From: Oreocharis arfaki | Taxonomy: Eukaryota; Chordata; Aves; Passeriformes; Paramythiidae | Direction of reading: 5' to 3' | DNA length: 64,000 bases | Assembly: GCA_013398015.1 (NCBI GenBank) | Contig: VZRR01013406.1 | Coordinates: 750,542-814,541, forward strand | In this document: piece by piece, positions 13,256 to 25,200 of the stretch | Numbering within the stretch: the first letter of the stretch is position 1 | How the letters are laid out: each line of letters starts with the position of its first letter | Made by a program: the position numbers and the translations under genes | The notes under the pieces: generated by a model | The model's database searches: none | Told to the model about the DNA's origin: nothing | What the model saw: the letters and a program-made list of their open reading frames with translations, nothing else

Positions 13256-16200
13256 CATTTCCAGTAGACATCCGGACTTTGAAAACCTGCATGAGAACAA
13301 AGACTTCATCTGCCTGTTCACCCTCATTGGGTTGTCTGTAACAGACTCCCACCATTCTCAGGCACATCCATGGCTTCTAACACATCAATAAAACTTGTGT
13401 CTTTGCTGCCACATGAATGTCCTTCCCCCACCTCCACTGAGATGACAAAGAAACCTGAGACCAAAGGACCCAGCTAGAAAATCATACCTCAAATATTGGC
13501 ATGCCCAGACCTTGATCCAGAGACCTTGTATTTTTTTCCCTTTCCCTCTTCAAAGCTAGTTTAAAGTTTTCCAATGAGCCCTGCTAACTCCTGCAGAAAG
13601 TTCCTTTTTTCCCCATCTGTCAGCAACAAGTCAGGTGCTGTGTAGACTCATCCATGACCGAAAAACCCCCAAATTCTTCTGGTGGACACCAAACTCAAAC
13701 TTCCCCCTAAAAAACATAAGAAAAGTGAATTTATTATGCCTTTTAAAACACTTACTAGGAGATATAACCAGAAGTTGCATGTTAGACGTTGGAATATCTG
13801 TGTGAGAGACCACAGTACTGCACTGTATGATCTAAGGGGTCCTTCCGACCCTGAATGCAACAAGTTTGTAAAAAGTGTGCATTTTGCTTCAACAAACAGT
13901 AATATCCAAAATACTTTCATCGAAAGCACACTAAAAATACAATTAGGCTGTAGATTTCAGCCATGAAAGATTTCATTTCAGTTGAGCACGCTCATCTGAA
14001 ATGCTGACAGCAAGTGAGTACAGTCTAACAGGTGCTCCTATAATTAACAGCACATTCTGAATGAAAAATGAAATAATTTGGAGCAGTATTACCTTCCATT
14101 GCAATTTTCACAGATCTTAGGCAACTAAAATAACCATTTTGGTTAAAATTGCACCATGTTCTTATTTTAATTTATTTGTAAGTGTACTCATGGGACTGTT
14201 CTCTTTATCCAGCTCATGCATTGACATTTGACTGTATTGATGAGTTTTACACGTGTTTCTTCCCTTTTAATAAGTTGTTCCTGAACTTGATGGGGGAAGG
14301 CAAATGAGGAAACAAAGCATATTACACTTGAATATGATACACAATATTTCAATCTTCACTGCATACTGAATGCTTTTAAACTATATAAAGTTCAGAATTT
14401 TTTTTCAATTCTAGTGTTATTACTCTGCTTTTTATAAGTTTCTTTTACTGAAGTAAGAGGGAAGTGGTGTAAATATGTTTATAAATGCACCTAAGTGCAA
14501 AGACTATTGGGAATTCAGTTAAAATCTATCTGTATTTGAGTATATCTTGTTAGGACTTAGGAGAAAAAGCAAAAAGGCAACAAGAGGAGCAAAACCAGTT
14601 TCCTCTGGCTGCTTCGCAGGGATTTAATGAACTTGACTTTTCTCAAGAACAGCGCAAAGACATCAAATAGGTGTATTAGAGTACAAATACTCAAGGGACT
14701 CAAAGGAGCAAAACACACTTGAACTGAAAAGAAAAGATATTACTTGCCATTAGTTAACCACAGGACTAACTGCATACACTTAAAAAATAAAAAAAAAAAT
14801 CTCTTTTCTGAAACTTCTGAAAGACTAAAATGTGAAGTAGATAGAACTGCAAGAGTTTGAGAATTCTTCATGTCCTAGGAGTGGACAAGCATAATAGTCT
14901 TTCTTAGCAGAAATACAACTATAGTTATTCTATTATTTCATTTCTTCTTCTCTCCCAGCCCCAAAATGGTGACTGAATTTCAAACCTTTGTAAAGTGTAC
15001 ATTTCAATTCATACACCCAACCCAGACATAAACCGTAACATAAATGTTGACATAAACCAAACCTGGACTGCCTGTCTGATACTGAGACTTTTGGAACCAG
15101 TATTATTCATAGGATGTTAAGTGTTCACAACACAACATTTCTAGTACTGGGAAAGGGGCAATGCTGTGGAGCTACAGATTGAAGGGATGCCTACAGATAC
15201 AAAGCTAGGGACAGCACTTGAATTCTGCTCTGACACGGGTAACTTGGGCACTCATGCAGCAGCTTAAATTTAAAAAAAATGCAGAAGCTGGTGAGGGGTC
15301 TTTCAAGGGAAAGCTTTACCAGTATTAAAAGAAAAAAATAATCTAGTTATCTTTAATAATGTATAATGAAATGTGAAATTTGTATGAAATTTATCTTGCC
15401 ACTGAGCTCCGAATCTGTGAGAGACGAATAAGCTCCAAATGTTGCGTTAAGAGCAAGTTTCTGTGTTAGGACTAAATCTAATGAAAAATTCATTTTAATA
15501 CTTTTGTCCATATTAAAGGAACTTTCTCAGTCTACCATCAGGTCTAAAATCACAGTAATACCTTTTCTTCCTACCACCATTTTGATACCAAATATTATTC
15601 TATGTAGCAACTCTTGGTTTGCATACCGATGTCCATGAAGGATGGTGCAATGCATTCTCTTCTTTTTTGTCTTCTGCTTTGAAAACTGGGATTAATATAC
15701 TCTGATATCCAGTCTCTCTAAAGTAATTATAGGCAATAGAATTTGACACATATCCTGGACTCCAAGACAAATTAGATTTTTTTAGTTCCCCAGCCTTTCA
15801 AAATTGCACCTTAAAAAATGGGCAAAGGGAATCCCTTACAGCATACGAACAGGCCCAGGTATGACAGCATTAACAGCTAAACACTGAGGAATAAAATATT
15901 TGCTCTGATTTTATTCCAAAGTTACTCCTTTTACTTGAATTGATTCACTCCAGTGTGACTGAGTCTGTCTCAAAGAAAATCTTATCAAGTTTGATAGCCA
16001 TAACTATCAAACCACCATTCTAATCCACATTTAGTAAATATGCTTTATGATTTCTTTCTCGCTTTCATTGGTTCTTTGAATTCAATAGTAAGTTGCCTAG
16101 CATCTGTCGATAATATCTTTCTTCTAGATTTTTACAGTGTTAGTTTATGGTAAAGTTTATGAATATTACCAATTATATTGAGTAACAAGTGATTTATTCT

Positions 16201-16345
16201 GCTGAGATAATGATTACAGACGGCAATTGCTGTTACAGGTAGTGAAATAACTGTGTCCCTAAGCATTTAATGACAGTTTTCTGCATATTTCTCTAGAATC
16301 AATTGAAAATTAATTCTCTTAGGCCCTTACAGTTTGTTTGTTTTG
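13256..16345. other. Unique non-coding DNA
   Basis: Mostly featureless AT-rich sequence. A short segment at 15278-15325 resembles a fragment of the CR1 reverse transcriptase 3' region and is listed separately. The open frames at 13648-13966 overlap on both strands and have no recognisable domain. Confidence 0.5.
15278..15325 (+). mobile_element. Possible short CR1 remnant
   Basis: A GCAGAAGCTGGTGAGGGGTC stretch followed by AAGGGAAAGCTTTA matches the wording of the CR1 segment at 10988-11025 (GAGAAGATGGTGAGGGGTCT...GAAGCCTTA). It is under 50 bases with unrelated flanks, so chance similarity is possible. Confidence 0.4.
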
Positions 16346-16353
16346 TTTTTTTN

Positions 16354-16407
<54 letters not shown>
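16346..16407. repeat. Poly(T) run of about 62 bases with one N
   Basis: An unbroken T homopolymer, interrupted only by one undetermined base at 16353. No A-tailed retrocopy is evident on the reverse strand beside it: the sequence at 16300-16345 is not a recognisable element. The length is probably unreliable, because homopolymers of this size are hard to sequence. Confidence 0.85.
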
Positions 16408-16408
<1 letters not shown>

Positions 16409-19005
16409 GTAATAGCAAATGCCTTATATGTCAAAGATTGGTCATGCTAACATGCATATGATAATGTCTAAAATCAATATGCAATGACCAGGTTGATCTT
16501 GAAGCTGGTAACGGCCTCCCTCTGCAGTGCCAGACCAGACAAAAGTGGGATAGAGGGTGACAGGGAGAGAGAGAAGAAGGAAGGGAGAGAGGGAGAGAGG
16601 AAGAAAACGGGGGAAGGGACAGGCTGTAGGCTCAGATCTCACCTCTTGTTACTGCCTCCTAGCAAGAGCAGAACTGGGTGAGCTTCCTTCTCTGTGCACT
16701 TTTGGTCTAACAACAAGCACATCACTCTAAATCAAAGACAGATTATTTTACCTAATTTTAAACGGAAGCAGCAGAGGAACAGCCTCCATCCATAGGCAGC
16801 ATTAGTGTTAGTTGGAACAGGATTACAAGCAGCACCATCCCTCAGCTCAGGCAGGAGATAGCTTTTGCAGCCCCTTTTATCTGTGTCGCTGGAAGTCCTG
16901 TGAGACTCAGGGACACAATGGAGAAATCACAGCGATGTGAGCCTTTAAGCGTGTTACCTGAGCAAAAGGACAGTGATTCCCCACACCAGCACGGGCTCCA
17001 GACACAGCCTGACCTTTCCATACAGTCATATCTACACAAATTATAGGTGAGGAAATTGCTGTCCTCCACTAGTTTGATTTCTGCTCTGATATATAACCTG
17101 GATCACGAGCAGTAAAAAACCCAAAACCTAAAATGCATTATTTCAATGAGCACCATTTTCTTGAGTTTACGATGCCTTTCTTTTTCTGATATTTAGTTGA
17201 CCACAAGCAAGAAACAGCATGTGAACAAATTTTATCCCAATGGGATGCATACTGAATATGTCACCAGAGCTATTAAGCTAAATTATATAACTGGAAAATA
17301 TAGACATACTGTATGGCAAGCTAACCTTCCTCAGTCAACCTCCTACAGCCAAAACTTGTTAGTTCTTGTTGATTTGCTTTGGAAAGGTACTTCCTTCCAG
17401 CCTTTTCCTTTCTTTTACCTTCAACTATAACCAAGTTGCTAAGACCAAACTACTAATATCACATTATTAATGCAGTAATACACTGACTTTCTCCAGTTAA
17501 GACCTGATTTTGAATTGCTCAAAAAGAATATTATTACAGAATTTTAAAATTCAGTTAGTAGCTGAAGATACCACAATGGTTTTAAAAGGAAACAGAAGTT
17601 TTCAGCACATTTTAAACACTTTCTCAGCATACACGAAGGGAAAAGAAAGACCAGAAGGAAAGTGACAGCAAAACTGAATATACATAACTCATCAAAACCC
17701 AGAACACAAGACCAAAGTTTAGGTGATTAAATGCTAATTAGACAATTAAAATAATTTTAGATAAAAACAACAGATTGCATTACTGGGAGCAGCTAAGAAG
17801 ATTTTGGTTCATCAGCAGTTCCAGAGCTACAACTGGAAAACAAAAAAACCCAGAGGCAGTAATAGCTAAGATAGAAACCATCCTTCTGCAACAAATCTGA
17901 GAAATAGGACAAAGAAGGGCAGGAAATGCTCTGTTCTGCTTTTCTTTCGGTCTTTTTTTTTTGTTTTTTCTTTCTTTTTTTTTGTCCTAGTCATAATACT
18001 TTTAAACCCTGGAGTCAGCAGGGTTTCTGCTGACTTCTCAGTGAAACTCTTGCCCCTTGCAAGACCATCACAAAGCTGGCCTTGTTCCCCCTGTATTAAG
18101 ACAGAGGATGAGCGTGGGGAGACAGGGACGCTGAAGGGCAGGAAAAGATCTGGCAAAGACGGTACAAGTTGACGTCTACTATATTCCTTTCTACAGAGTT
18201 TTAGATGCCATAATAAGGGATAAGATTTGAGAAAACTACAGAGGTTTTTGGACCATGAACAATCAGAGGCTTATTCAATTTTGTATCAGAATGCTTGAAT
18301 TCAACTCTAAATCCTCTTCAGTACCTTTTCCAGTTCTCATCTATCTTATTTTGGCTTCCCAGGCACTTACTGAGGAGGCAAGCAAATGGTGCATGCATGT
18401 CTAATGAGCCTAGTGAGTTTCCTGAAGCAAAGAAAGGATCTTGGAGGCAGGAATGCAGAGGAACAGAGGGGAAGTCTGAATACTAAATAATTAAGAAATG
18501 GGATACGAAGGGCAGGGTAAATCATAAAAATAAGAGAAATTCCTACAGACCTCTTAATCCTACAGTGGTGCGTATCTGCAGCAAATATCAGTAGCACCAT
18601 GCAAATCCTCAGATGTAAATTTGTATTTATTACAGTAAAGTAAACCTGATGTCACTCCTGCTGTATCAATTTCCACCCTTTGTTTTTCTGCCAGTATCAC
18701 AAGATAGTTCTTTTTTTTTTCTGACTTTGTTATATTTATAGATTGTTATGCCATTGGAGTTTTTATCCTGGTCTTGTCCTAAAAAATCTTCTGAGTCACC
18801 ACCCCTGGAGAGGTGTGGTGCTTCGTGTCATGATTTAGTGATGGGCTTGGCAGTGCTGCGTTTATGGTTAAACTTGATTATCTTGGGGGTCTTTTTCAAA
18901 CTAAATGGTTTTATAATTCTATTATTTTCTGCCAGTACAAAAGTTGTGGGACAGTCAGAATGATCTCTACTCAAAATATAACAGGCGTCCCCTGATAACA
19001 GTAAT
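16408..19005. other. Unique non-coding DNA with a GA-rich patch
   Basis: Nothing here is recognised as a gene. A purine-rich GA patch lies at 16558-16613, and a T-rich patch on the plus strand at 17948-17982 creates a lysine-rich but meaningless reverse open frame. The rest is AT-rich unique sequence. Confidence 0.5.
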
Positions 19006-19142
19006 CTGAGATTAGCTCAGTTGGTGAGAGCCTGGTGTTAATAATGTCGTGGGTTTGAACCCTATATAGGCCATTCATTTAAGAGCTGGACTCAATGTTT
19101 CTTCTGGGTCCCTTTGAACTCAGACAATTCCATGATTCTGTA
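19006..19142 (+). mobile_element. tRNA-Ile-like SINE with CR1-type tail
   Basis: The 5' half looks like a tRNA: an A-box-like TAGCTCAGTTGG at 19013-19024, a GGTGTTAATAA anticodon-arm region with AAT around 19040, and a B-box-like GGTTTGAACCC at 19052-19062. These are the internal promoter elements used by RNA polymerase III. The 3' half (from about 19066) reads like a CR1 3' end: AAGAGCTGGACTCAATG, then GGTCCCTTTGAACTCAGA, then a CATGATTCTGT terminus. This composite plan is that of the songbird TguSINE1 family, mobilised in trans by CR1 proteins. The cloverleaf is degraded and the anticodon loop is shortened, so this is not a functional tRNA gene. I could not define target-site duplications. 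Confidence 0.87.
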
Positions 19143-19589
19143 AACATCATGAAGCTGTACTTGTGAAGAAATTATTTTCAACCTTTTTCAGTTAATGGAC
19201 CTCTAAATATTTTCCAAGACAACTGTGGAATTTAATTCTGCAAATTTAATACAAAGACAATTTTGAACATGTCCTACAGATTTCCATTTACCACAGATAA
19301 AAGACTGAAAACCTCTGACCTACACCCTAGCAAAGGAGATCCATAAATCTGACCACCAAAGGGTGTTTCCATGAATTTTGGTACAAGATTTCCATTGCCG
19401 CAGAAGCTACTGCCACTTCCACATCCAGTCCAGAACATGTGTTTTTCAGGTATCTCTTTCACAAAAGTGCTAACAGCAGTGAAAATAAATGTTAAAAAGA
19501 AGGAAGCATTTCAGCCTCCCAATAAAGCAGTCACTACTTACATACAATTTTGCCACCATTAATTACTTGCCGTAACTGAACTGTGCTAG
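19143..19589. other. Unique non-coding DNA
   Basis: No gene or repeat is recognised between the SINE and the next CR1 copy. Confidence 0.5.
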
Positions 19590-19985
19590 TCATGAAATGG
19601 TTTGGATTGAAAGGAACCTTAAGGATCCTCTAGTCCTAATCCCCCTCATTGACAGAGACACCTTCCACTACACCAGGCTGCTCAAAGTCCCATCCAATCT
19701 AACTTTGAACATTTCCAGGGACGGGGCATTCACAGCTTCTCTGGCTAGCAACCTGTTCCAGAGCCTCATGACCCTCACAGCAAAGAATTTCTTCCTAATA
19801 TCTAAACCTACCCTCTTTTAGCTTGAAACCGTTCCCCCTGTTTCTATCACTACAAACTCTTTCGAAAAGTCCCTCTCCAGCCCTATTGTAGGCCCCCTTC
19901 AGGTACTGAAAGGCGCTATAAGATCTCCCTGGAGTCTTCTCTTTTCCAGGCTGAACAACACCAACCCTCTCAGTCTGTCTTCTCC
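19590..19985 (-). mobile_element. CR1 LINE 3' fragment, reverse orientation
   Basis: The plus strand is the complement of a CR1 3' end: GAAATGGTTTGGATTGAAAG near 19594, ATTTCTTCCTAATATCTAAA near 19787 and AAGATCTCCCTGGAGTCTTC near 19920. On the minus strand, an open stretch (about 19795-20010, running past the element edge) encodes the typical C-terminal ORF2 wording, including FQYLKGAYNRAGEGLFERV and RNRGNGFKLKEGRFR. It is 5'-truncated and about 395 bases long. Of the CR1 copies in this window, this one best preserves the C-terminal coding frame, but it lacks the reverse transcriptase core and is inactive. Confidence 0.95.
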
Positions 19986-21289
19986 ACAAAAAAAGAGGCA
20001 TAATTTGCAAAAAAAGATTCGATGTTTGCAGTTCTTTTTACTAAAAGTGGATTCTTTGATATGAAAGACTACTGAAAAAATCACCAGATGGTGCTTTGCA
20101 CAACCAGGCTGGATTTGGTTAATAGCCAAAATGGCTAGCAGCTTACAGTGAGGTTCTTAAATTTGTACTTTCTCTTATTGGCAGAGCATATCAATGTCAC
20201 CTCAGCTCATTGGACAGCCACTTAGAGTACTTGTCTGTCGTGTTAGCATGCACAGTGTCTGTGCCTGAAGCATAAAAAATTCAGGGAAGGAAAAGCTAAG
20301 AAAAACAATGAGCAGGAATATTTTTGACAGAAATTAACAGACGAACACAGACTAGAAAGCTTCCTGCTGTGCCCCAAAGGCCAGCTCACTTAACCTTTGC
20401 AGTGCTTGGGCTTTCACCTTTAGGGAAGCCTAGAAGAAGGTAGAAGGTAGCTGTACCAAGAAACCCCACTGTGTCCAAGAAGGGAATTATTCATGATGCA
20501 TACTGTAGGACTTCGGACATATGGCATGACCTTCTCAACAGAATTACAAAGCAATAGCTCAGAATTCAACAAATAACATACTAAACTTCCTATAGAAATA
20601 GTGCCTTTGAACATGTAGGGATAGAGCAATTAGAGGGTGAAGAAATTCTAAAATATAATCTACACTTAAAAACGCAGTCTGTGTGCATTCAGCATCATGC
20701 CTGCTTTTTTTGATGACAGAAGGTTGTTTTTTTTTTTCCTTTTAGCTCAGAAGGACCAAACCAGACAGAATAGAAATGGAACTTTATTCCTTCCTTCAAT
20801 TCAATTTAAAAGTCAATTAAGTTCAAAGCAACAGATTCAAGATTCCCCCATGGAAATCATTTTAAGGCAGGAATAGCAGTGTTGAGAGGATTTGTAGCAC
20901 AGGAGAGATCAATAACTGAATGAGGTGACAGTCTGTGAATGCAAAAAAAAAAGAAAGATGAAACTAAAGTCAGTGGGTAGTTGGTGGATTGGAAAGACAG
21001 GTCTTCAGGAAGCTGTACGCAGACAGGCCCTCATGCCAAGCCACATGACTTTCACTGGAGCTGAAAGCTTTCCCTTGTGTTAACCATTGTCACACTGAGA
21101 AACTGTGTACACACAAATAAGCAAGCAAAGGAGGACTGGATGTGGCAGCTCAAGAAATGTGAAAGTTACCACTAGTGTCTCTGCTACACAGTAGTGTAAA
21201 CATAACTAAAACTTAGGTAGTCATACCGATCATAGGCCTGTCACACATTTCTCCCTTAACTTTTGATTTTTTTTGGCCAATTTTATCTA
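19986..21289. other. Unique non-coding DNA
   Basis: No gene or mobile element is recognised. Short A-runs and T-runs occur, but nothing is structured. Confidence 0.5.
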
Positions 21290-21336
21290 TGTTTATATTG
21301 GTTTTGCATGGCCTCTTTTTNNNNNNNNNNNNNNNN

Positions 21337-21384
<48 letters not shown>

Positions 21385-22254
21385 CTGCAGGGGAGGAGGT
21401 TACAGGGATGGCTCCCATGAGAAGCTGCTAGAAGCTTCTTCCATGTCCAGCAGAACCAATCCCTGCTGGATGGATGGATGTGCCATTGGCCAAGGCTGGG
21501 GCAATTAGAAATGGTGGTAACGCCTCCGTGACAACATATTTAAGAAGCAGAATAAACAAAAAGTTGTTACGCAGTTGTAATTCCAGCCAGAGAAGAGAGG
21601 ATGAGAACACATGAGAAGAAAAGCCCTGAAGACACAAAGGTCAGTGGAGAAGGAGGGGGAGGAGGTTATCCAAGCACCGGAGCTGAGATTCCTCTGCAGC
21701 CTGTGGTGCAGACAGACCGTGGTGAAGCAGCTGTGCCCCAGCAGCCCATGGGGATCCATGGGGAGGCAGAGATCCACCTGCAGCCTGCAGAGAGCTGTTG
21801 CTTGTGAGACGGACTCACATTGGAGAAGTTCATGGAGAACTGTCTCCCATGGGAGGGACCCCACAGCGCAGCAGGCGAAAGACTCCTTCTCCCTGAGTAG
21901 CAGAAGAAGCTTTGGGTGATGAATTGACCAACACCCCTATGTCTCCCTGTCTCCTTGAACTACTGGAGAAGGAGGTACAGAGCTGAGAAGGAGGGATGGG
22001 TGGGGGAAAACTGTTTTTCAGGGCTTATTTTACTTCTCATTATCCTCATCTAATTTGGTTCATAGTAAATTCACTCCATACCTCTAAGCTGAATCTGTTT
22101 TGCCCATGAGAGCATTTGATGAGCAATCTCTCCTGGTCCTTATCTCATCCCATGAAACCTTCATTATATTTTCTCTCCTTTGTTCAGCTGCAGAGGGGAG
22201 CAAGTGAACGGTTTTGGTGGATGCCGGGCATCTGGCCTGGGTCAATACACAACA
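21290..22254 (+). mobile_element. ERVL-type long terminal repeat, plus orientation
   Basis: The segment starts TGTTTATATTGG and ends CAATACACAACA, giving partly matching inverted ends of the TG...CA type. Inside are phrases I associate with a common avian ERVL-like LTR: CATGAGAAGCTGCTAGAAGC (21417-21436), a CATATTTAAG TATA-like site near 21534, and GGAGAACTGTCTCCCATGGG (21834-21853). A GAATCTGTTTTGCCC stretch near 22090 follows a mutated polyadenylation site (AGTAAA, 22065-22070). The middle holds imperfect repeats rich in CAGCC and GTGGAG. A T run and a gap interrupt the 5' part (21316-21384). No gag, pol or env follows, so it is a solo LTR or a relic with a very short internal remnant. The flanking 5-mers (ATCTA and ATGTC) agree at only 3 of 5 positions, so target duplication is unproven. 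The exact family name needs a library search. Confidence 0.85.
21316..21384. repeat. Poly(T) run with a 16-N gap inside the LTR
   Basis: Five T, then 16 undetermined bases (21321-21336), then 48 T. In related LTRs this position, as I remember it, is a short T/G-rich stretch, so the homopolymer looks like a local expansion or an assembly artefact. The open frame across it is meaningless. Confidence 0.85.
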
Positions 22255-25200
22255 ATGTCTGATACCAGGACAGACCTTTAAAAGTCCTTGTTAGCGTCAG
22301 CGGAAAAACAATAGAAACCAAAAACAGGCAGTCTAGCAGATGCCCCACAGGAAAAAAACAAGTGGTAGCCTAAGCCCAACAAAAATAATTTGACAATATA
22401 GAATCTTCATGCAAGACAGAAAGACTGGCTTTTTAAGTCCTTGCAGTTGTAAACTTTTTACATCCTAAAGTAATATGAAAAAATATATCTTCCATTTAAT
22501 ATGTAAAAATATGCAGATACCTACACCATTATGTCTTGAAAAATTAGCCATAATAAAATCTTTGAAAATATGGTTTTCTTGCAACTACAGATACTGTGAT
22601 ATTTTGCACTTTACATCAACGACTAGTTGTGTTCAATATATCCTAAAACCCCCACATGCAATATACATCTAACTAAAGAAATAATACAGACATGTTTGCA
22701 GATGGTAAACACTTTCAGATTTATAGGTACTGTGTTGTATTTTTGCTCATATACGTCATATGTCTTTACTTCTCTCATTAATTATAAGCTTGTTGTAAAA
22801 GGACAAAAACATTACATGGGATGAAAATAAACTTCACAGCCAATGTTTAATTGCATCATAAAATCAAACATGTAAAAAAGTTGAAGAATTTTCATAATAA
22901 ATCTTAGAGTTATAGTTCTGAATCTTACTTTAATTAACATAATTAAATCTAGTAGCTCCTTTTAGAAATACTATACTTCAGCTGAAAAAGGAGCTTAATC
23001 TGAAGTTTAGAAATACTGCAGACAGTACTACATCTGCACTAAAGCCAAATGACAGCAAAAATGCATCCCAATTCAGAAGTATCATTGGCTTGTGTTCCTG
23101 GCCAAATTCCAGTTGAGAGTTTTTGTTCTTTTTATGTGTCTTTCAATATACAAAAAACTCTCACGTCACTCATACCTGATGTACATACCCCTGCTCTCTG
23201 TAAATGCATAAAATGCATCTGCAGTGTGCGTTTTTTCCTCCTGTTTGCCAAAAACAGATATTTGGTGGATTGAAATAATCTTGCAACACAAAATCCACAA
23301 GCATATACATGCACTTGACTTTATACTGTACTCCATACCTTCCTTACCAGGAAGAACAACTAAATAAATTTTTCTCCCTGGTCCATAACTTTTCCTTTTC
23401 TGAGCCTTGTGCCATGGCACACTTCGTACTACCACTGCAACATCTCTTCTTGTGCTAGGCTGGCTTCTCACTTTGCAGGTTCAGGAAGCCCCTGACAAGC
23501 TGTTGCACCATGTCAGCATATGGAAACATTCCTTCTTCCTAAAGAAGCCTTTGGCTGGGAGTAACACCCTATCATATAATCTGCCATTCAGTTATGTTCC
23601 CATCAGGTGGACTTCATTAAAGAAGAGGATGTAATTTACATTTTTCTATACCATATACTTTGTTTAAATGAGGTAACATCAAAAAAAAAATCAGTGTGGG
23701 GGGAGAAGAGATGACGCTCTAGAGATCGCATTATGTTCCCCAAAGATCAGAGATTATGAAGTGGCGAAAAATTCAAGTTCATGGGTTTTGCTCAAATCAA
23801 ATGCAAGTTGCTCATCTGCTGCACAGAACTGGGTTGTCAATGCTCTGTTAGGTCTCCATTATGGACTGCTCTCCTTGATGAACTAATCAGAACACTGTAA
23901 AATTACTCTAGTAGTCCCTGATTATCAAATGATACTAAAACAAATTCACAGATGAATGTACAAAAGTCAATAAAAATGTTTTCATCAAAATGCTGCTTGT
24001 TTCACCACAATCAAATAAGATGACTCTACTTAGAGCATGAAGAACATTTCTTGAAAACACATGCTTAAAACTGATCATGTGAAAATAAATTCAAGAGACC
24101 CACACACGGAATATGTTAGAAGTACTCACCAGATTAGAAAGCTTTAGCAGTTAATAATCACAGACTTTGCAGAGTTTTGGTGACTTTAGCTTTACATGCT
24201 GCCTATGCTATTATCTTCATTTTCATATTGTATGATTTAATTCTATTTTTCAGAATGGAGAGTCTTACCTATATTTAAATAATATATTAAAGGAAAGGAA
24301 AAAAAAATCAGTTTGGCCATAATAGTATAATAAATACATTTTATGACTGTATTACAATGCAGAGGTCGTGAGTTTGATGCATCACGACACAGCCGTGCTT
24401 TCCAATGCAATGGATAACAGCAAACACAGGTTAAACACCACCATCTCGAGAAAGATTCAAACCTAGTGAGTTTTGTCTTCCATTACTGTCATAAGTAATG
24501 CAAAGTTTGTGGTTCATTTGCTAAACACTGTGAATTTAAGATGCTGAATTACTTCTAAGTCTCATGATTGTCCATGCATCAGGACAGCCACCTTTGTTTT
24601 GCAGGAAAACAGACATACCATAAAATTAACCAAGTCATATCAGGAAGGGCACTTCTGCAATATCACTTTCTTCGTGTCCTTCAGTTTTGCATTTCCTTTC
24701 TTTACACAACACCAAAAATCTAAAATTCCCAAGTCACCAGAGCAATGATACATCCAGCAGACTGTGGAATGAAGAATTTGCTATCTACATGCTTGGTTCC
24801 TTCTCAGCTATATAGATTTCACATTGAATAGTTTATGGGCACTTATGAAGCAGCTATCACAGAGTGTTCATGGTTACTCAAGCACATGCCTCTGGATGAA
24901 GGATACCATGAAACTGCTCCATGCAATAATTAACCCATGTAAAAATAATCAGTTCAGAGTTAGTTAAAGTGCATGTTTTCAATATACATTCAGTCATAAT
25001 TATGCGTAATAGAACACTTTCTAGTCCACTTGAAATATTATACGCACTTGTTTGGGAACTATATCTTTAGTGAGATAAGAGTGTGGGAGCGTATTGTACA
25101 GAGGCTTCTCCAAGTGCACATTCTGGATTTGGCTGCTCTCAGTAACCAGTGAACCCGTGGAGCAAAACCCTACAAGAGTAGAGGCGGACTTTGAGCTGGG

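Noticed and set aside
13775..13860. A CR1 3' end based on GGGGTCCTTCCGACCCTGAA
   Set aside because: Only one short phrase matches, and neither the upstream CR1 wording nor the terminal octamers are present. It may be a very old remnant but I cannot support it.
19006..19078. A functional tRNA-Ile gene
   Set aside because: The acceptor stem does not pair, the anticodon arm is shortened, there is no terminator T run, and the segment continues directly into a CR1-type tail, so it is a SINE.
21263..21508. An 81-codon open frame with a poly-Phe run
   Set aside because: It is translation of the T homopolymer and N gap inside the LTR.
24360..24400. A second tRNA-like SINE head (GAGGTCGTGAGTTTGATGC)
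   Set aside because: The B-box resemblance is partial, no A box lies upstream at the right distance, and no CR1-type tail follows.
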